Source: an uncultured bacterium (GTDB taxonomy: Bacteria; Planctomycetota; UBA1135; UBA2386). From it: a stretch of 64,000 nucleotides of DNA. This document shows, one piece after another, positions 18,001 through 26,346 of the stretch (its first letter is position 1; every line of letters begins with the position of its first letter). The stretch is from assembly GCA_937906475.1 (NCBI GenBank), contig CALCZA010000085.1:1-64000 (forward strand). Direction: 5' to 3'. The notes under the pieces are model-generated. The model was not told the DNA's origin, made no database searches, and saw nothing but the letters and a program-made list of their open reading frames with translations. Made by a program: the position numbers and the translations under genes.

Positions 18001-18636
18001 GCTGTGGCTGTTCCCTTGGGCACGACGGCGACGTCACTGGATGGCAACCACATCATCTTCTGCAAGTACGCTGCGGGCTTGCTGCCGGAGGATGACCAGT
18101 TCGTGCTGAGCTTTGTGGCCGGAGGGCCCGAGCGTCTGCTCGCAGGCAGTCAGCCAGCACGCGTTGCAGCAAATGACTTTGACGGTGATGGCGTCAGCGA
18201 CTTGATCGTTGCATGTAAGGGCGATCGATCGTTGCGGTTGTTCCGCAACACCGATGTCCCCGGAGAGCCGTCAAACCATGTGAATGTTGGGGCGTTTCAG
18301 GAGGCGCTTGGTTCGCCCTGGCAGCTTGGTGTTGGCTATCCGACGGTCATGAAACTCAGCGACGTCAACGGCGACGGCAACCTGGATGTGGTGATGGTGA
18401 CTGAGTTCAACGGTTCGGTAACGACCTCGTCGGTGGCTAGCTACTTGAGCACGGGGACTGGTGAGTTTGGCGATGCTCGTTTTGTGTCAGCGACGAGAGT
18501 TGGTCTGTTTTCCGCGAGGCTGTCCTTGGATCTCGGTGACTGGAACAGTGATGGTGTTCCGGACTTGTTCCTGGGCTGGGCGCAGGCGGTTTCTTCGACT
18601 ACAAACTTGCGAGTCCTGTTCGGGGGCACCAAATAG
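15001..18636 (+). CDS. Large FG-GAP/VCBS-repeat lipoprotein
   Basis: This 1211-residue protein starts with ATG at 15001. The signal sequence ends in LSLSGC, so Cys23 should be lipidated. Residues ~170-380 are beta-rich and include a TIG/IPT-like stretch (FALPGQGSTTGGTLLTLIG). From about 440 onward at least six FG-GAP-type calcium loops appear: VGDFDGDHVPDLFVV, VADLNGDGVMDISVA, VDRDGYLDMVLL, NDFDGDGVSDLIVA, DVNGDGNLDVVMV and GDWNSDGVPDLFL. Such repeats fold as a beta-propeller. It probably sits on the cell surface or in the periplasm and binds a partner; a ligand cannot be named. In-frame codons upstream of 15001 lie inside the nucleotidase gene and are not coding. Confidence 0.9.
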   Translation: MSMRMRCLAAGLVALVGLSLSGCGAGLIGGIASSGSGDGNGEVITPQLNFADEELPMAPRAGDVRTVIVAAAQLVGSIIEVKITASVGEALQRNVIAQVQGTSTIVSFELSMDGIFSLESEPLTVDLPAALSVFSDGDLIGDPINITLVRRPVATLVLADPAFEVAELSPFGERVKIAVDGLRTADPSMLQVLVTTPDPDAGVLGATITRLATEVVFDPVPSSVPTILATIPGSTFPDRATIQVLDPIAGQSTKIQNAYYRPEFAFALPGQGSTTGGTLLTLIGSALVPYDFAAVPAQYDFSRIKVSLVKGGRVSELPGEEIRIAESALDRLVFTMPPSPDGRPGVVDIILTVALDGYDVTVTSTLFLFANPDPFFGPRGAVLDRTPVKSVPILLDNAPFTTDAPDFALLTEQGGVGFVQLLLAQQNGMFQPFAAPIQVGNHEFALERNPRDLLVGDFDGDHVPDLFVVNEGIPGGVIHHVLLGQQRPDPPLGGVVKINALVGAVQGRVAFLDGDNLLDIILVPQPQLGGGSPVQVLLSQPTAFGEPGFVAMPDLDFGAFAYEVIDVADLNGDGVMDISVASGSELWVSTMLGNGDGTFVLDHSVEISSIPLYGVADPGSPAVGLHSCENGNRPSIALVLAGSVTGKLPAVAVLNQEFDSIGEAWTLVPPTLSGVFVAPQLGEPIGKSLVANVDERGPVEMVLAVAGEPTVVSGGLLQFDQANRGFLALAIEDADGTEVPVQVSDLVFATAFPGDSPSSERKAIFVVHEVDVDNTRERRLSTRLVQDSDTPRLLTPDAGGGIPLVIDGIVAGLFTGDDVAPNRSALDLALASEGSVDGGEILIIDNDGFGGFAQLGARLAILDLLPRSIALLPGGIGQSDLLVCLSSDGTVTVWNPGLGGGALDSHVNTLGLTVPGVLDDESQIQIEDVDRDGYLDMVLLLSLDSLLPGGGDSLLVLMRGKPVPLGVFPFEAPTNMLAIHGNASSFALANFTEATDALEMAVAVPLGTTATSLDGNHIIFCKYAAGLLPEDDQFVLSFVAGGPERLLAGSQPARVAANDFDGDGVSDLIVACKGDRSLRLFRNTDVPGEPSNHVNVGAFQEALGSPWQLGVGYPTVMKLSDVNGDGNLDVVMVTEFNGSVTTSSVASYLSTGTGEFGDARFVSATRVGLFSARLSLDLGDWNSDGVPDLFLGWAQAVSSTTNLRVLFGGTK

Positions 18637-18668
18637 GAACTGCTCCCGTGGCTGTTGTCGGAATGGTC

Positions 18669-18702
18669 CGGCGGGAGATCCTCGCTGTCATTTTGCCCGC
18701 CG
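18669..18702 (+). terminator. Possible terminator after the FG-GAP gene
   Basis: CGGCGGG (18669-18675) is complementary to CCCGCCG (18696-18702) with a 20-nt loop. It is placed correctly after the lipoprotein stop but has a long loop and no T-run. Confidence 0.35.
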
Positions 18703-18896
18703 CGCTGTCCAAACGCCTCGGAGTGTCCACCCAGTCAGTTTCTGCGGGGGTGAGACTGTCTTGACTGGAGGGCCCGCGCCGGGGATTTAGATCGAGTTAG
18801 GTGCCGTGACCCTCGCCGTGTGGGCGCTTCACCAACACCCAGGGGATCAGTTCTGCGTGGCGCTCGGTTCGGTGGCTGCCTATGGTGCGCCGCGTA

Positions 18897-20063
18897 ATGA
18901 GTCTTACGTCGCAATCGAATCGAAGTGGCCAGAAGCAACTGCCCGTTCTCAACATCGCGATGGTCGGGCACGCCTTCATGGGGCGTGCGCACGGCAACGC
19001 TTACCGTCAGGTTAATCACTTCTTCGATCTGCCGGTGCAGGTCGTGCCGAAGGTGATTGTCGGGCGTGATCAGAAACGTGCCGCAGCCGCGGCGCAGAAG
19101 CTTGGTTTCGAATCTGCGACGACGGATCTCGCGGCAGTGCTCGCTGATCCATCAATTGATGTGATCGATGTCGCGACGCCGAACGATAGCCATCATTCGA
19201 TTTCGATGCAGGCTCTGCGCGCCAAGAAGAACGTGCTTTGTGAGAAGCCGCTGGCAATGACTTTTGTTGAAGCGAAGGCGATGGCTCAGCTGGCCAAGAA
19301 GCAGAAGGTGCGGGTTGGTCTTTGGCATAATTATCGCCGTGCGCCGGCGACAACGTTGGCTGCCAAGATGATCGCGCGTGGCGACATCGGTGACGTGCTG
19401 CAAGTGCGCGCGGTCTACCTGCAGGACTGGCTGAGTGATCCCAAGTCGCCGGCGAGTTGGCGGACTTCGCGCAAGACCGCTGGCAGTGGTGCACACGGTG
19501 ACCTCAATGCCCACCTGATCGATTTGACGCGCGCGCTGACCGGGCTCGAGTTCGACTCGGTGTGCGGCATGCAGCAGACTTTCCATAAGCAGCGACCAGC
19601 TGGTGGCGGCAAGATGGCGAAAGTCGATGTTGATGACGCGTTTTGCATCATGGCTCGCTTCAAGGGAGGCGCGATTGGCACGTTTGAAGCGACGCGCGTC
19701 GCCCCGGGTCGCAAGAACTACAACTGCGTTGAGATCTCTGGCACCACGGGCACGATTCGTTGGAACCTTGAGCGCATGAACGAACTCGAAGTGTTCTCTC
19801 AGAAGGATGCGCGAGACGGGCAAGGCTTCCGCACGATCATGTGCATGGACGACGTGCATCCATACGCGCCGAATTGGTGGCCCGATGGCCACATCGTTGG
19901 CTACGAACACACGTTCGTGCATCACGTGAAGGACTTTGTCGAAGCGCTCTCAGGCAAGAAGCCGTTTGCGCCGAACTTCGATGATGGGGTTGCGGTGCAA
20001 GCCGTGCTCGAAGCAGCGCTGACCTCGGCCAAGAGTAAGGCTTGGGTCAAGGTGCCGCGTTAA
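18897..20063 (+). CDS. Gfo/Idh/MocA-family oxidoreductase
   Basis: This 388-residue cytoplasmic enzyme has a Rossmann start NIAMVGHAFMGRAHGNAYRQ, the family EKP motif (NVLCEKPLAMT) and a long C-terminal beta-sheet domain with GALGT-like GAIGTFEATR. Members oxidise or reduce sugars with NAD(P). HPYAPNWWPDGHIVGYEHTF near the C-terminus is typical of the sugar-dehydrogenase branch common in Planctomycetes. The start chosen is ATG at 18897. It has no operon partner; the next gene converges. Confidence 0.92.
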   Translation: MSLTSQSNRSGQKQLPVLNIAMVGHAFMGRAHGNAYRQVNHFFDLPVQVVPKVIVGRDQKRAAAAAQKLGFESATTDLAAVLADPSIDVIDVATPNDSHHSISMQALRAKKNVLCEKPLAMTFVEAKAMAQLAKKQKVRVGLWHNYRRAPATTLAAKMIARGDIGDVLQVRAVYLQDWLSDPKSPASWRTSRKTAGSGAHGDLNAHLIDLTRALTGLEFDSVCGMQQTFHKQRPAGGGKMAKVDVDDAFCIMARFKGGAIGTFEATRVAPGRKNYNCVEISGTTGTIRWNLERMNELEVFSQKDARDGQGFRTIMCMDDVHPYAPNWWPDGHIVGYEHTFVHHVKDFVEALSGKKPFAPNFDDGVAVQAVLEAALTSAKSKAWVKVPR

Positions 20064-20233
20064 GCGGCCGGAGCTTGCAGTATCTGGGGTCTCCAGATTC
20101 TTAAGCTGCGAGAGCCTGAAGTGCGCCGCGGCTAGGTGCTGCGCGGCCTGATCGCGGAGTTGTTGAGCATCGCAGTGGATGCTTCGCATTCGCGCGAGCC
20201 GTTCTCACCAGCAACGTATAGCGGTGGTGAGTG

Positions 20234-20256
20234 GCGCGCGCCTGACTGGCGCGCGC
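20234..20256 (+). terminator. GC-only hairpin between convergent genes
   Basis: GCGCGCGCC and GGCGCGCGC form a perfect 9-bp stem around TGACT. It lies 170 bp after the oxidoreductase stop and has no T-run, so a role in termination is only possible. Confidence 0.4.
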
Positions 20257-20296
20257 GACAAAGTCGAACAGGGAACTCGAGCGATGAAGTTCGAGC

Positions 20297-20316
20297 AACG
20301 GGCCTTGCGGCCCGTT
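20297..20316 (-). terminator. Hairpin just after the lamin-tail gene
   Basis: AACGGGCC and GGCCCGTT form a perfect 8-bp stem with a 4-nt loop, 8 bp past the stop of the minus-strand gene ending at 20325. Confidence 0.6.
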
Positions 20317-20324
20317 CCCTCAGC

Positions 20325-22034
20325 CTAGTAGCCGAGGGTCATGATCAGGGCCGGCGACAGGGCGACCGGCACGGCGAAGGGAAGCGTCGCGTCCCAGTCG
20401 AAGCCTTGGGCGAGCAGAGTCAGACCCATCAGCGACGGTTTGCACGGCAGTGGGACGCCAAAGTTGGCATTGCCGGCTCCGTCCGCGATGGCGATGTTGA
20501 TGATTATCGGGTTGACGTAGAGCAGCGCGGTCGGCGGTGCCCCCGGAATCGCGATGCCGGGTAGGGTCGCGCCGGTGTTGATGGCAATGCCTGCGAACGG
20601 TGCGCTGCCCGGGATCAAGCCGCTGACGGTGATCGCGAACGTGGGGCTACCGATGACCGGAGCCGGTGACGAGATCGTTGGTGTGCCGACCGAAGACGGC
20701 GAGCCGGTGCCGGTTTGGCTGGTCGTGGCAGTCGTGCAATCGCCAATGAACAGGGCGTCCGTCATCAGTGGCTGCAGGTTCAGGTTGTTGCTCACGCACT
20801 CGCGGTAGGTCAGGTAGGCACCGTTGGCGCAAACCGTGTTGGTGCTCGCCGTGAAGCGTTGACCATCATCACAGCCGTAGTTACCGCCGAAGTTGCCGAC
20901 GACGCTGGTGCCTTGCACGCACAGACGAATGCGCTGCCAGCCGTCGTTCACACCCGATTGGATGTTGATCGGGCCCGCGAGCACGGTGAACTCACCACCG
21001 GCGAGATTGCCAGCGCCGTTGTTGAAGTCGACCAAGTAGAGCTCGGACGTTGTTTGCGTGCGGTTGCAGACCCAGGCGATGCCCGTGTGGCCGGATTGCG
21101 TCGTCGTGCAGCTGACCACTCCATGGAAGCCGCCAACGTTTTGATACTCACCGAACGAGTCGGAGTGACCGCGGACACCCATGGCCCAGTTTTCGCCATC
21201 GTCACCGTCGAATAACCCATTCGGGCCAGTGACGTAGACGTAGCTTTCCATCATGTAGTCCGACTGGGTGAAGTTGTTCAGCCAGTTAGCGTTGCCGCCA
21301 CCAGTCGGGTCATACCAGACGGCGCAGTTGCCACCTTGCGGCGATGGGGGTGCCGGGGAGGTCAAGGTCGCCGGGTCGACGACGTTGCCTGAGACGAACG
21401 AGAAAGTGAAGTCGCTCGTGACGTCGGTGCCAACAGGAGCGTCAAAGTCGTTGATGTAAGGAAGCACCGTGGTCATGCCGAGGAGGTTCAGCGTGCCGGG
21501 CGTCCATGGAGCGGGGCGGAAGTCGCAGCCGTTGTCGTCGGTGTCGAAGCCATCGATGCCGCGACTGATCGAGTTTTGGAACATGCCGCCATGCTCGTGC
21601 AATTGGATGTCGCCACCGAGGCCGTCACCTTCGAGCCAGAGAGGCAGTGGGTTGCTCCAGAGCTGCATTTCCCATGCGACACTGTCTTGGTAGACGCCAT
21701 TGGCGTCGCTGAGGAAGACGGCGTCGGCGCCGTTCTCGAGCGAGTAGGTGATTGTCTCGTTGAGGTTTGGAACAGCGGCTTGGCCGATGACCCAGAACTG
21801 GCCGGGGGCGAGGATCGTGCCGGCAATCAGGTGCACGTTGCCCGACGCCGACGTCCCGTCTTCTTCGGTCAGCGTCCAGCCGCTGATGTCGACGTTGTTG
21901 GCGCCACCGTTGTAGAGTTCGATAAACTCTAAGTTGTCGGCGCCCGAGTCGTCATAACTGAGTTCGTTGATGACAACGCCTTGCGGCGCTTGGGGGGCGA
22001 ACATCGCCGCGGCGAAGATTAGTTCGGCAAGCAT
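20325..22034 (-). CDS. Exported lamin-tail-domain protein
   Basis: This 569-residue protein starts with ATG at 22034, preceded by AGGA at a good distance; this sets the start over longer in-frame options. A signal peptide (MLAELIFAAAMFAPQ) leads into a lamin tail domain of about 18-140: VVINELSYDDSGADNLEFIE, then ISGWTLTEEDG and ILAPGQFWVIG. A middle beta region follows (GSPTFAITVSGLIPGS lies near 455), and the last ~120 residues end in the beta-rich tail with LMGLTLLAQGFDW. Bacterial lamin-tail domains occur on secreted nucleases and surface proteins; no catalytic residue is recognised here. It is divergent from the SLC13 transporter gene. Confidence 0.9.
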   Translation of the reverse strand: MLAELIFAAAMFAPQAPQGVVINELSYDDSGADNLEFIELYNGGANNVDISGWTLTEEDGTSASGNVHLIAGTILAPGQFWVIGQAAVPNLNETITYSLENGADAVFLSDANGVYQDSVAWEMQLWSNPLPLWLEGDGLGGDIQLHEHGGMFQNSISRGIDGFDTDDNGCDFRPAPWTPGTLNLLGMTTVLPYINDFDAPVGTDVTSDFTFSFVSGNVVDPATLTSPAPPSPQGGNCAVWYDPTGGGNANWLNNFTQSDYMMESYVYVTGPNGLFDGDDGENWAMGVRGHSDSFGEYQNVGGFHGVVSCTTTQSGHTGIAWVCNRTQTTSELYLVDFNNGAGNLAGGEFTVLAGPINIQSGVNDGWQRIRLCVQGTSVVGNFGGNYGCDDGQRFTASTNTVCANGAYLTYRECVSNNLNLQPLMTDALFIGDCTTATTSQTGTGSPSSVGTPTISSPAPVIGSPTFAITVSGLIPGSAPFAGIAINTGATLPGIAIPGAPPTALLYVNPIIINIAIADGAGNANFGVPLPCKPSLMGLTLLAQGFDWDATLPFAVPVALSPALIMTLGY

Positions 22035-22243
22035 GATAATTCCTAAAGCAGAGGGGGAGAGCGCTGGGCGCGTTTGTGGAGGCGAGGGGCGACGCAAGGG
22101 CGCCGCTGTTGTTGGCGAGACGCTACCGGACACGGAGCGTTTCAGACACTGTCAGATCTGTGTTTGGATTTGCGTTCCAGCGACATCTGGGCACCTCCCG
22201 TAGCCTGGATTCTGCGCAACGTATGCGCAATGGTGGCGACGCA

Positions 22244-23731
22244 ATGAGTGATACGAACCAGTGTGAATCCGGAGGTGGTCGCCACACCTCTCGTCGGATT
22301 GGCTTCCTGGGTGGGGTTACGGTGTTTGCATTGCTGCAGGTGCTGCCGGCGCCAGCATCGATGTCCCCGGATGCGTGGAGCACTGCGGCCGTTGTGCTGC
22401 TGATGGCGTTGTGGTGGACCACGGAGGCGGTGCCGCTTGCTGCGACAGCGATGTTACCACTGGTATTGTTCCCGGCGCTGGGTGTGTTGTCGATGCCGCA
22501 GGCCGCGTCGCCGTATGCCAACGACATCGTGTTCTTGTCGATGGGAGGATTCCTAATCGCGGTCGCAATGGAGCGCAGCGGCCTGCATCGACGCATTGCA
22601 CTGACGATCGTGTCAATGGTCGGCACGCAACCGCGCCGTTTGGTGCTCGGCTTCATGTTGGCGTCAGCGTTTTTGTCGATGTGGATCTCGAACACTGCGA
22701 CGACAGCGATGATGTATCCGATCGGCATGGCGATCGCCGTGTTGTTCCGACCGCAAGATCAGGAAGGTCCATTCGAACTCGGCATCTGCTTGATGCTCGG
22801 CATTGCCTATGCCGCGACGATCGGTGGTGTCACAACATTGATCGGAACGCCGCCTAATGCAGTGCTCGCCGCAACGGCGAGTGAGACCCTAGGCATCACG
22901 ATTGGGTTCGTGGACTGGATGATGGTTGGGGTGCCAATCGCCTTAGTGTTCTTGCCGATCGGTTGGCTGATTTTGACGCGGGTTGTATACCCACCTGGCG
23001 AATTGCGGGGCGACGCTAACGCGGTGTTGCAGGCCGAACGCGTCAAGCTAGGTCCGATGTCGCGTGCCGAATGGGTGGTTGCGACAGTCTTTGTGATGAC
23101 GGCATTGGCATGGGTTATGCGGGCGCCGAAGCAGATCGGTGACCTGAGCATTCCTGGCATCCAGACGTTCGCCCCGATGGTCAAGGATTCGACGATTGCA
23201 ATGGCTGCGGCGGTCGCGCTGTTCCTGGTGCCAACCAACTGGCGGCGGTTTGAGTTCGCGCTCGACTGGCCGACGGCTAAGAAAATTCCGTGGGGCATCA
23301 TCGTGTTGTTTGGCGGTGGACTGTCGATGGCGCGCGCGATGTCGGAGACGGGTTTGGCCACGTGGATCGGAAGTTCGGTGACCGAGTTCTCTTCGTGGCC
23401 GGTCTGGCTCATCCTCGGTGGCGTCGCGTTCCTATTCTTGTTCTTGACCGAAGTGACGTCGAACGTTGCGACCGCGACCATGGCGATGCCGATCATGGCA
23501 GGCGCCGCGACGGGACTTGGCATTGCGCCTCTCCAGTTGATGGCGACGGCCGCGTTGGCCGTTTCGATGGCGTTCATGCTGCCGGTTGCGACTCCGCCGA
23601 ACGCGATCGTGTTTGCGTCGGGTTACGTCACGGTACCACAGATGGCGAAAGTGGGATTTTGGTTCAATCTCATCTCTGGTCTGTTGGTGACCATCGCGGC
23701 TTCTGTATTGGTGCCCATATTGTTGCGGTGA
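22244..23731 (+). CDS. SLC13/DASS-family sodium-coupled anion transporter
   Basis: This 495-residue membrane protein has 11-12 predicted transmembrane segments. The two DASS signature loops are visible as MWISNTATTAMMYPI (first SNT motif) and EVTSNVATATMAM in the second half, and VATPPNAIVFASGYV closes the family pattern. It should import dicarboxylate, sulphate or a similar anion with Na+. The start chosen is ATG at 22244. An ATG at 22223 is also possible, and earlier in-frame codons run into the divergent promoter region. The neighbours do not identify the substrate. Confidence 0.92.
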   Translation: MSDTNQCESGGGRHTSRRIGFLGGVTVFALLQVLPAPASMSPDAWSTAAVVLLMALWWTTEAVPLAATAMLPLVLFPALGVLSMPQAASPYANDIVFLSMGGFLIAVAMERSGLHRRIALTIVSMVGTQPRRLVLGFMLASAFLSMWISNTATTAMMYPIGMAIAVLFRPQDQEGPFELGICLMLGIAYAATIGGVTTLIGTPPNAVLAATASETLGITIGFVDWMMVGVPIALVFLPIGWLILTRVVYPPGELRGDANAVLQAERVKLGPMSRAEWVVATVFVMTALAWVMRAPKQIGDLSIPGIQTFAPMVKDSTIAMAAAVALFLVPTNWRRFEFALDWPTAKKIPWGIIVLFGGGLSMARAMSETGLATWIGSSVTEFSSWPVWLILGGVAFLFLFLTEVTSNVATATMAMPIMAGAATGLGIAPLQLMATAALAVSMAFMLPVATPPNAIVFASGYVTVPQMAKVGFWFNLISGLLVTIAASVLVPILLR

Positions 23732-23802
23732 ACCATGAGCGAAAACGGCGTGTAGAGCGACGCGAAGGTCGAAGGTGCATCGTCAGTCGTCGACTCGGAA
23801 CA

Positions 23803-23821
23803 GCGAGGCCATTTGCCTCGC
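23803..23821. terminator. Hairpin between convergent genes
   Basis: GCGAGGC and GCCTCGC form a perfect 7-bp stem around CATTT between the stops at 23731 (plus) and 23848 (minus). It could serve either strand. Confidence 0.45.
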
Positions 23822-23847
23822 GCGCGTAGCAAGCAGGCCGGCGGCGC

Positions 23848-25080
23848 TTACTGGAACTCAAGCACGTGGGCGTCCGTTGTCGTAAAATGCGCGTTGCCTG
23901 TTTCGCTGCTGGGTCCCCATGCGAGTCCCTGCACCAGCACCGACGCGCCGGGGAATGAGAACGGCACGCCGATCACAAAGCTGTGGGACGTGGCGAGGTA
24001 GTTCGCCGAACTCAGAACCAGCATCGTGCCGGTGTCGATCTGCAACTCGGGCCAGATAATCGACGGCGCCGGTGGCAAGCCGTTCGGGAACACGTTGGCG
24101 AGCAGCAAGTTTGATGACAAGTCGTAGACGCCATTGAGCGACGATAAACGCAGCACCAGCAACTGTCCTTGCGAGATCGGGATGTTGGCGCACGCGTTGA
24201 CACGACCCGGGAGCGTGCCGGACTCGAGCAGCAGGTGGTCACCAGAGCCTGGGAAGGTGCGCAGCGACGGATCGGCGCAGCGGTCGGCAATTGCTGCCAT
24301 GGCGTGCCAACCGTTCTCGTTCAAGCCGAGGCTTGTGAGCCAGTTCACTAGCGATCCACCTTGCTGGAAACTGATCGGGATGCCGCACACTTGCTCGTCG
24401 TAGACCGAAGTGTAGAGGCACATGCTGACCAGCAGCGTCATTATCGGTGCTGGATGGAACAAGTCCTGGTCGTAGATCGAAGGCATCCATTCTAGCAACG
24501 CAACGCCATCACCTGCCGCGGCGTTGCGTGCGGTGCCAGGTCCGAACAGCGTGTTGATGTCATCGGTAGCTAACCGGTAGTTGCTTCGGATCTCATTGTG
24601 CATCGACATCGGTGATGCAAACGTCGCCGGGTAGTAGTGGTGACCGAGAGCACGCGCCCAGGTTTGATAGAGAACCGCTTTTGCTGCTGGGCTGTGGCTG
24701 CGCACGTTGCCGACAATGGTCTGCGCCCGTGCCCGAAACAGTGTCGGGTTGCCTTGCGCCTGCGTCGCTTCGAGCGACTGCCCTTGCATGACCACGCAGT
24801 CCCACTCCTGGTTGCCCGGGAGCGAATTGGAAATTGCGGCAACCTGACCGCTGTTCGACGCGTGGTGGTTCAAGTCTTCGCCAGTCGCGAAGCGCTTGAC
24901 GATGGTCGGCGTGGGCTGGCCGGCTTGCTCGGCGATACGCATCACCATCTCGGCGACGCTACCGTTTCTCGACGAATAGCTGTTGCCGTAGAACAGCAGG
25001 TTCTTGCCTTGTGCTTGGCAGTGCGCCGCGAAGACCATGACGGCTCCGGCGAACAGAGTTGCGAAATGAAGGGGGGGCAT
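23848..25080 (-). CDS. Secreted SGNH-like protein with beta-rich tail
   Basis: This 410-residue protein starts with ATG at 25080 and a signal peptide (PLHFATLFAGAVMVFAAHCQ). LLFYGNSYSSRNGSVAE resembles SGNH block I with Ser in GNSYS, CVVMQGQSLEAT resembles the middle block, and YDQDLFHPAP gives the DxxH of the last block. That order fits an SGNH or DUF4886-like hydrolase, though the family cannot be fixed by eye. The last ~120 residues (from NIPISQGQLLVLRL to ASVLVQGLAW) form the beta-rich tail shared with other exported proteins here. It is divergent from the TIM-barrel gene at 25189. Confidence 0.82.
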   Translation of the reverse strand: MPPLHFATLFAGAVMVFAAHCQAQGKNLLFYGNSYSSRNGSVAEMVMRIAEQAGQPTPTIVKRFATGEDLNHHASNSGQVAAISNSLPGNQEWDCVVMQGQSLEATQAQGNPTLFRARAQTIVGNVRSHSPAAKAVLYQTWARALGHHYYPATFASPMSMHNEIRSNYRLATDDINTLFGPGTARNAAAGDGVALLEWMPSIYDQDLFHPAPIMTLLVSMCLYTSVYDEQVCGIPISFQQGGSLVNWLTSLGLNENGWHAMAAIADRCADPSLRTFPGSGDHLLLESGTLPGRVNACANIPISQGQLLVLRLSSLNGVYDLSSNLLLANVFPNGLPPAPSIIWPELQIDTGTMLVLSSANYLATSHSFVIGVPFSFPGASVLVQGLAWGPSSETGNAHFTTTDAHVLEFQ

Positions 25081-25188
25081 GAGCGCGAGTGTAGCCCCGG
25101 ATGTTGGCCTTGTGGGGCCTGTTGTTGCTCGCGCAGGTGGTTCTGTCTGGTTACGTTGCGGGCCTCCGTTTTCTCGTAGGTATTCAGA

Positions 25189-26235
25189 ATGATGAAAGGT
25201 CCCGGCATCTTCTTGGCGCAGTTCATGAGCGACGATGCGCCGCTCAACCAGTTCGACACGGCTTGCAAGTGGGCGAGCGACCTCGACTACTCAGGCGTGC
25301 AAGTGCCGTCGTGGGACGCGCGCTGCATGGACCTGAAGAAGGCCGCCGAGAGCAAGGGCTACTGCGATGAATTGCTCGGCACGGCTAGCGAAAACGGCGT
25401 CGAGATCAGCGAACTCGCGTCGCACTTGCAGGGGCAGTTGGTCGCGGTGCATCCGGCCTACACATCGATGTTTCAAGTGTTCGCACCGCCCGAGGTCAAC
25501 ACGCCTGAGGCGATGTGTGAATACGGCACACAGCAGGTCAAGTGGTGCCTGAAGGCGAGCGAGCACATGGGGCTCAAGGCAATGCCGACGTTCTCGGGCG
25601 CGTTGATGTGGCACGCGGTCTATCCCTGGCCGCAGCGTCCCGGTGGCATGGTCGAAGAAGGCTTCAAGGAACTCGCGCGTCGCTGGCGTCCGATTCTCGA
25701 CTACGCCGAAGAGTGCGGTATCGATTGTGCCTACGAAGTGCATCCGGGCGAAGACCTGCACGACGGCGCTAGCTACGAGCAGTTCCTCGACAACGTCGAC
25801 CAGCATGCGCGCGCCTGTTTGCTCTACGACCCGAGCCACTTCTTGCTGCAGCAACTCGACTACCTCGAATACATCGACCTCTACCACGAGCGCATCAAGG
25901 CGTTCCACGTCAAGGACGCCGAGTTCCGGCCGAACGGTCGCACGGGCGTTTACGGTGGCTACCAGAAGTGGCAGGACCGCGCTGGTCGCTTCCGTTCGAG
26001 TGGCGATGGCGATGTCGACTTCCAGGGTATCTTCTCGTTGCTCGCGAAGTATGGCTACGAAGGTTGGGCGACGATCGAATGGGAGTGCTGCTTCAAGGAC
26101 AGCCAGCAGGGTGCGGAAGAGGGGGCGCCGTTCATCGAGCAGCACCTGATCACGCCGCCGTCGCGTTCATTTGATGACTTCGCCGGTGGCGAGGTCGACA
26201 AGTCCGCAGTACGCCGCGCACTCGGACTCGAGTAG
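25189..26235 (+). CDS. Sugar phosphate isomerase/epimerase-like TIM-barrel protein
   Basis: This 348-residue cytoplasmic protein belongs to the xylose-isomerase-like / AP-endonuclease-2 barrel superfamily. Expected metal ligands are CAYEVHPGED (Glu and His), LYDPSHFLL (Asp and His), IKAFHVKDAEF (His and Asp) and EGWATIEWEC (Glu). The proteins interconvert keto- and aldo-sugars or epimerise them. A Shine-Dalgarno-like TAGG lies about 9 nt before the first ATG at 25189; the second ATG directly follows. Planctomycete genomes often pair such enzymes with Gfo/Idh oxidoreductases, one of which is at 18897. Confidence 0.92.
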   Translation: MMKGPGIFLAQFMSDDAPLNQFDTACKWASDLDYSGVQVPSWDARCMDLKKAAESKGYCDELLGTASENGVEISELASHLQGQLVAVHPAYTSMFQVFAPPEVNTPEAMCEYGTQQVKWCLKASEHMGLKAMPTFSGALMWHAVYPWPQRPGGMVEEGFKELARRWRPILDYAEECGIDCAYEVHPGEDLHDGASYEQFLDNVDQHARACLLYDPSHFLLQQLDYLEYIDLYHERIKAFHVKDAEFRPNGRTGVYGGYQKWQDRAGRFRSSGDGDVDFQGIFSLLAKYGYEGWATIEWECCFKDSQQGAEEGAPFIEQHLITPPSRSFDDFAGGEVDKSAVRRALGLE

Positions 26236-26346
26236 CGCGCGCTGCGACATTGTGCTGCGCACGGTGTGGATGCACAGCAACACCATCGCGATCATCGACC
26301 ACAGGCTTTTCGTCCCAGCCTTGAATCAGGCTAGGATGTTCGTCAG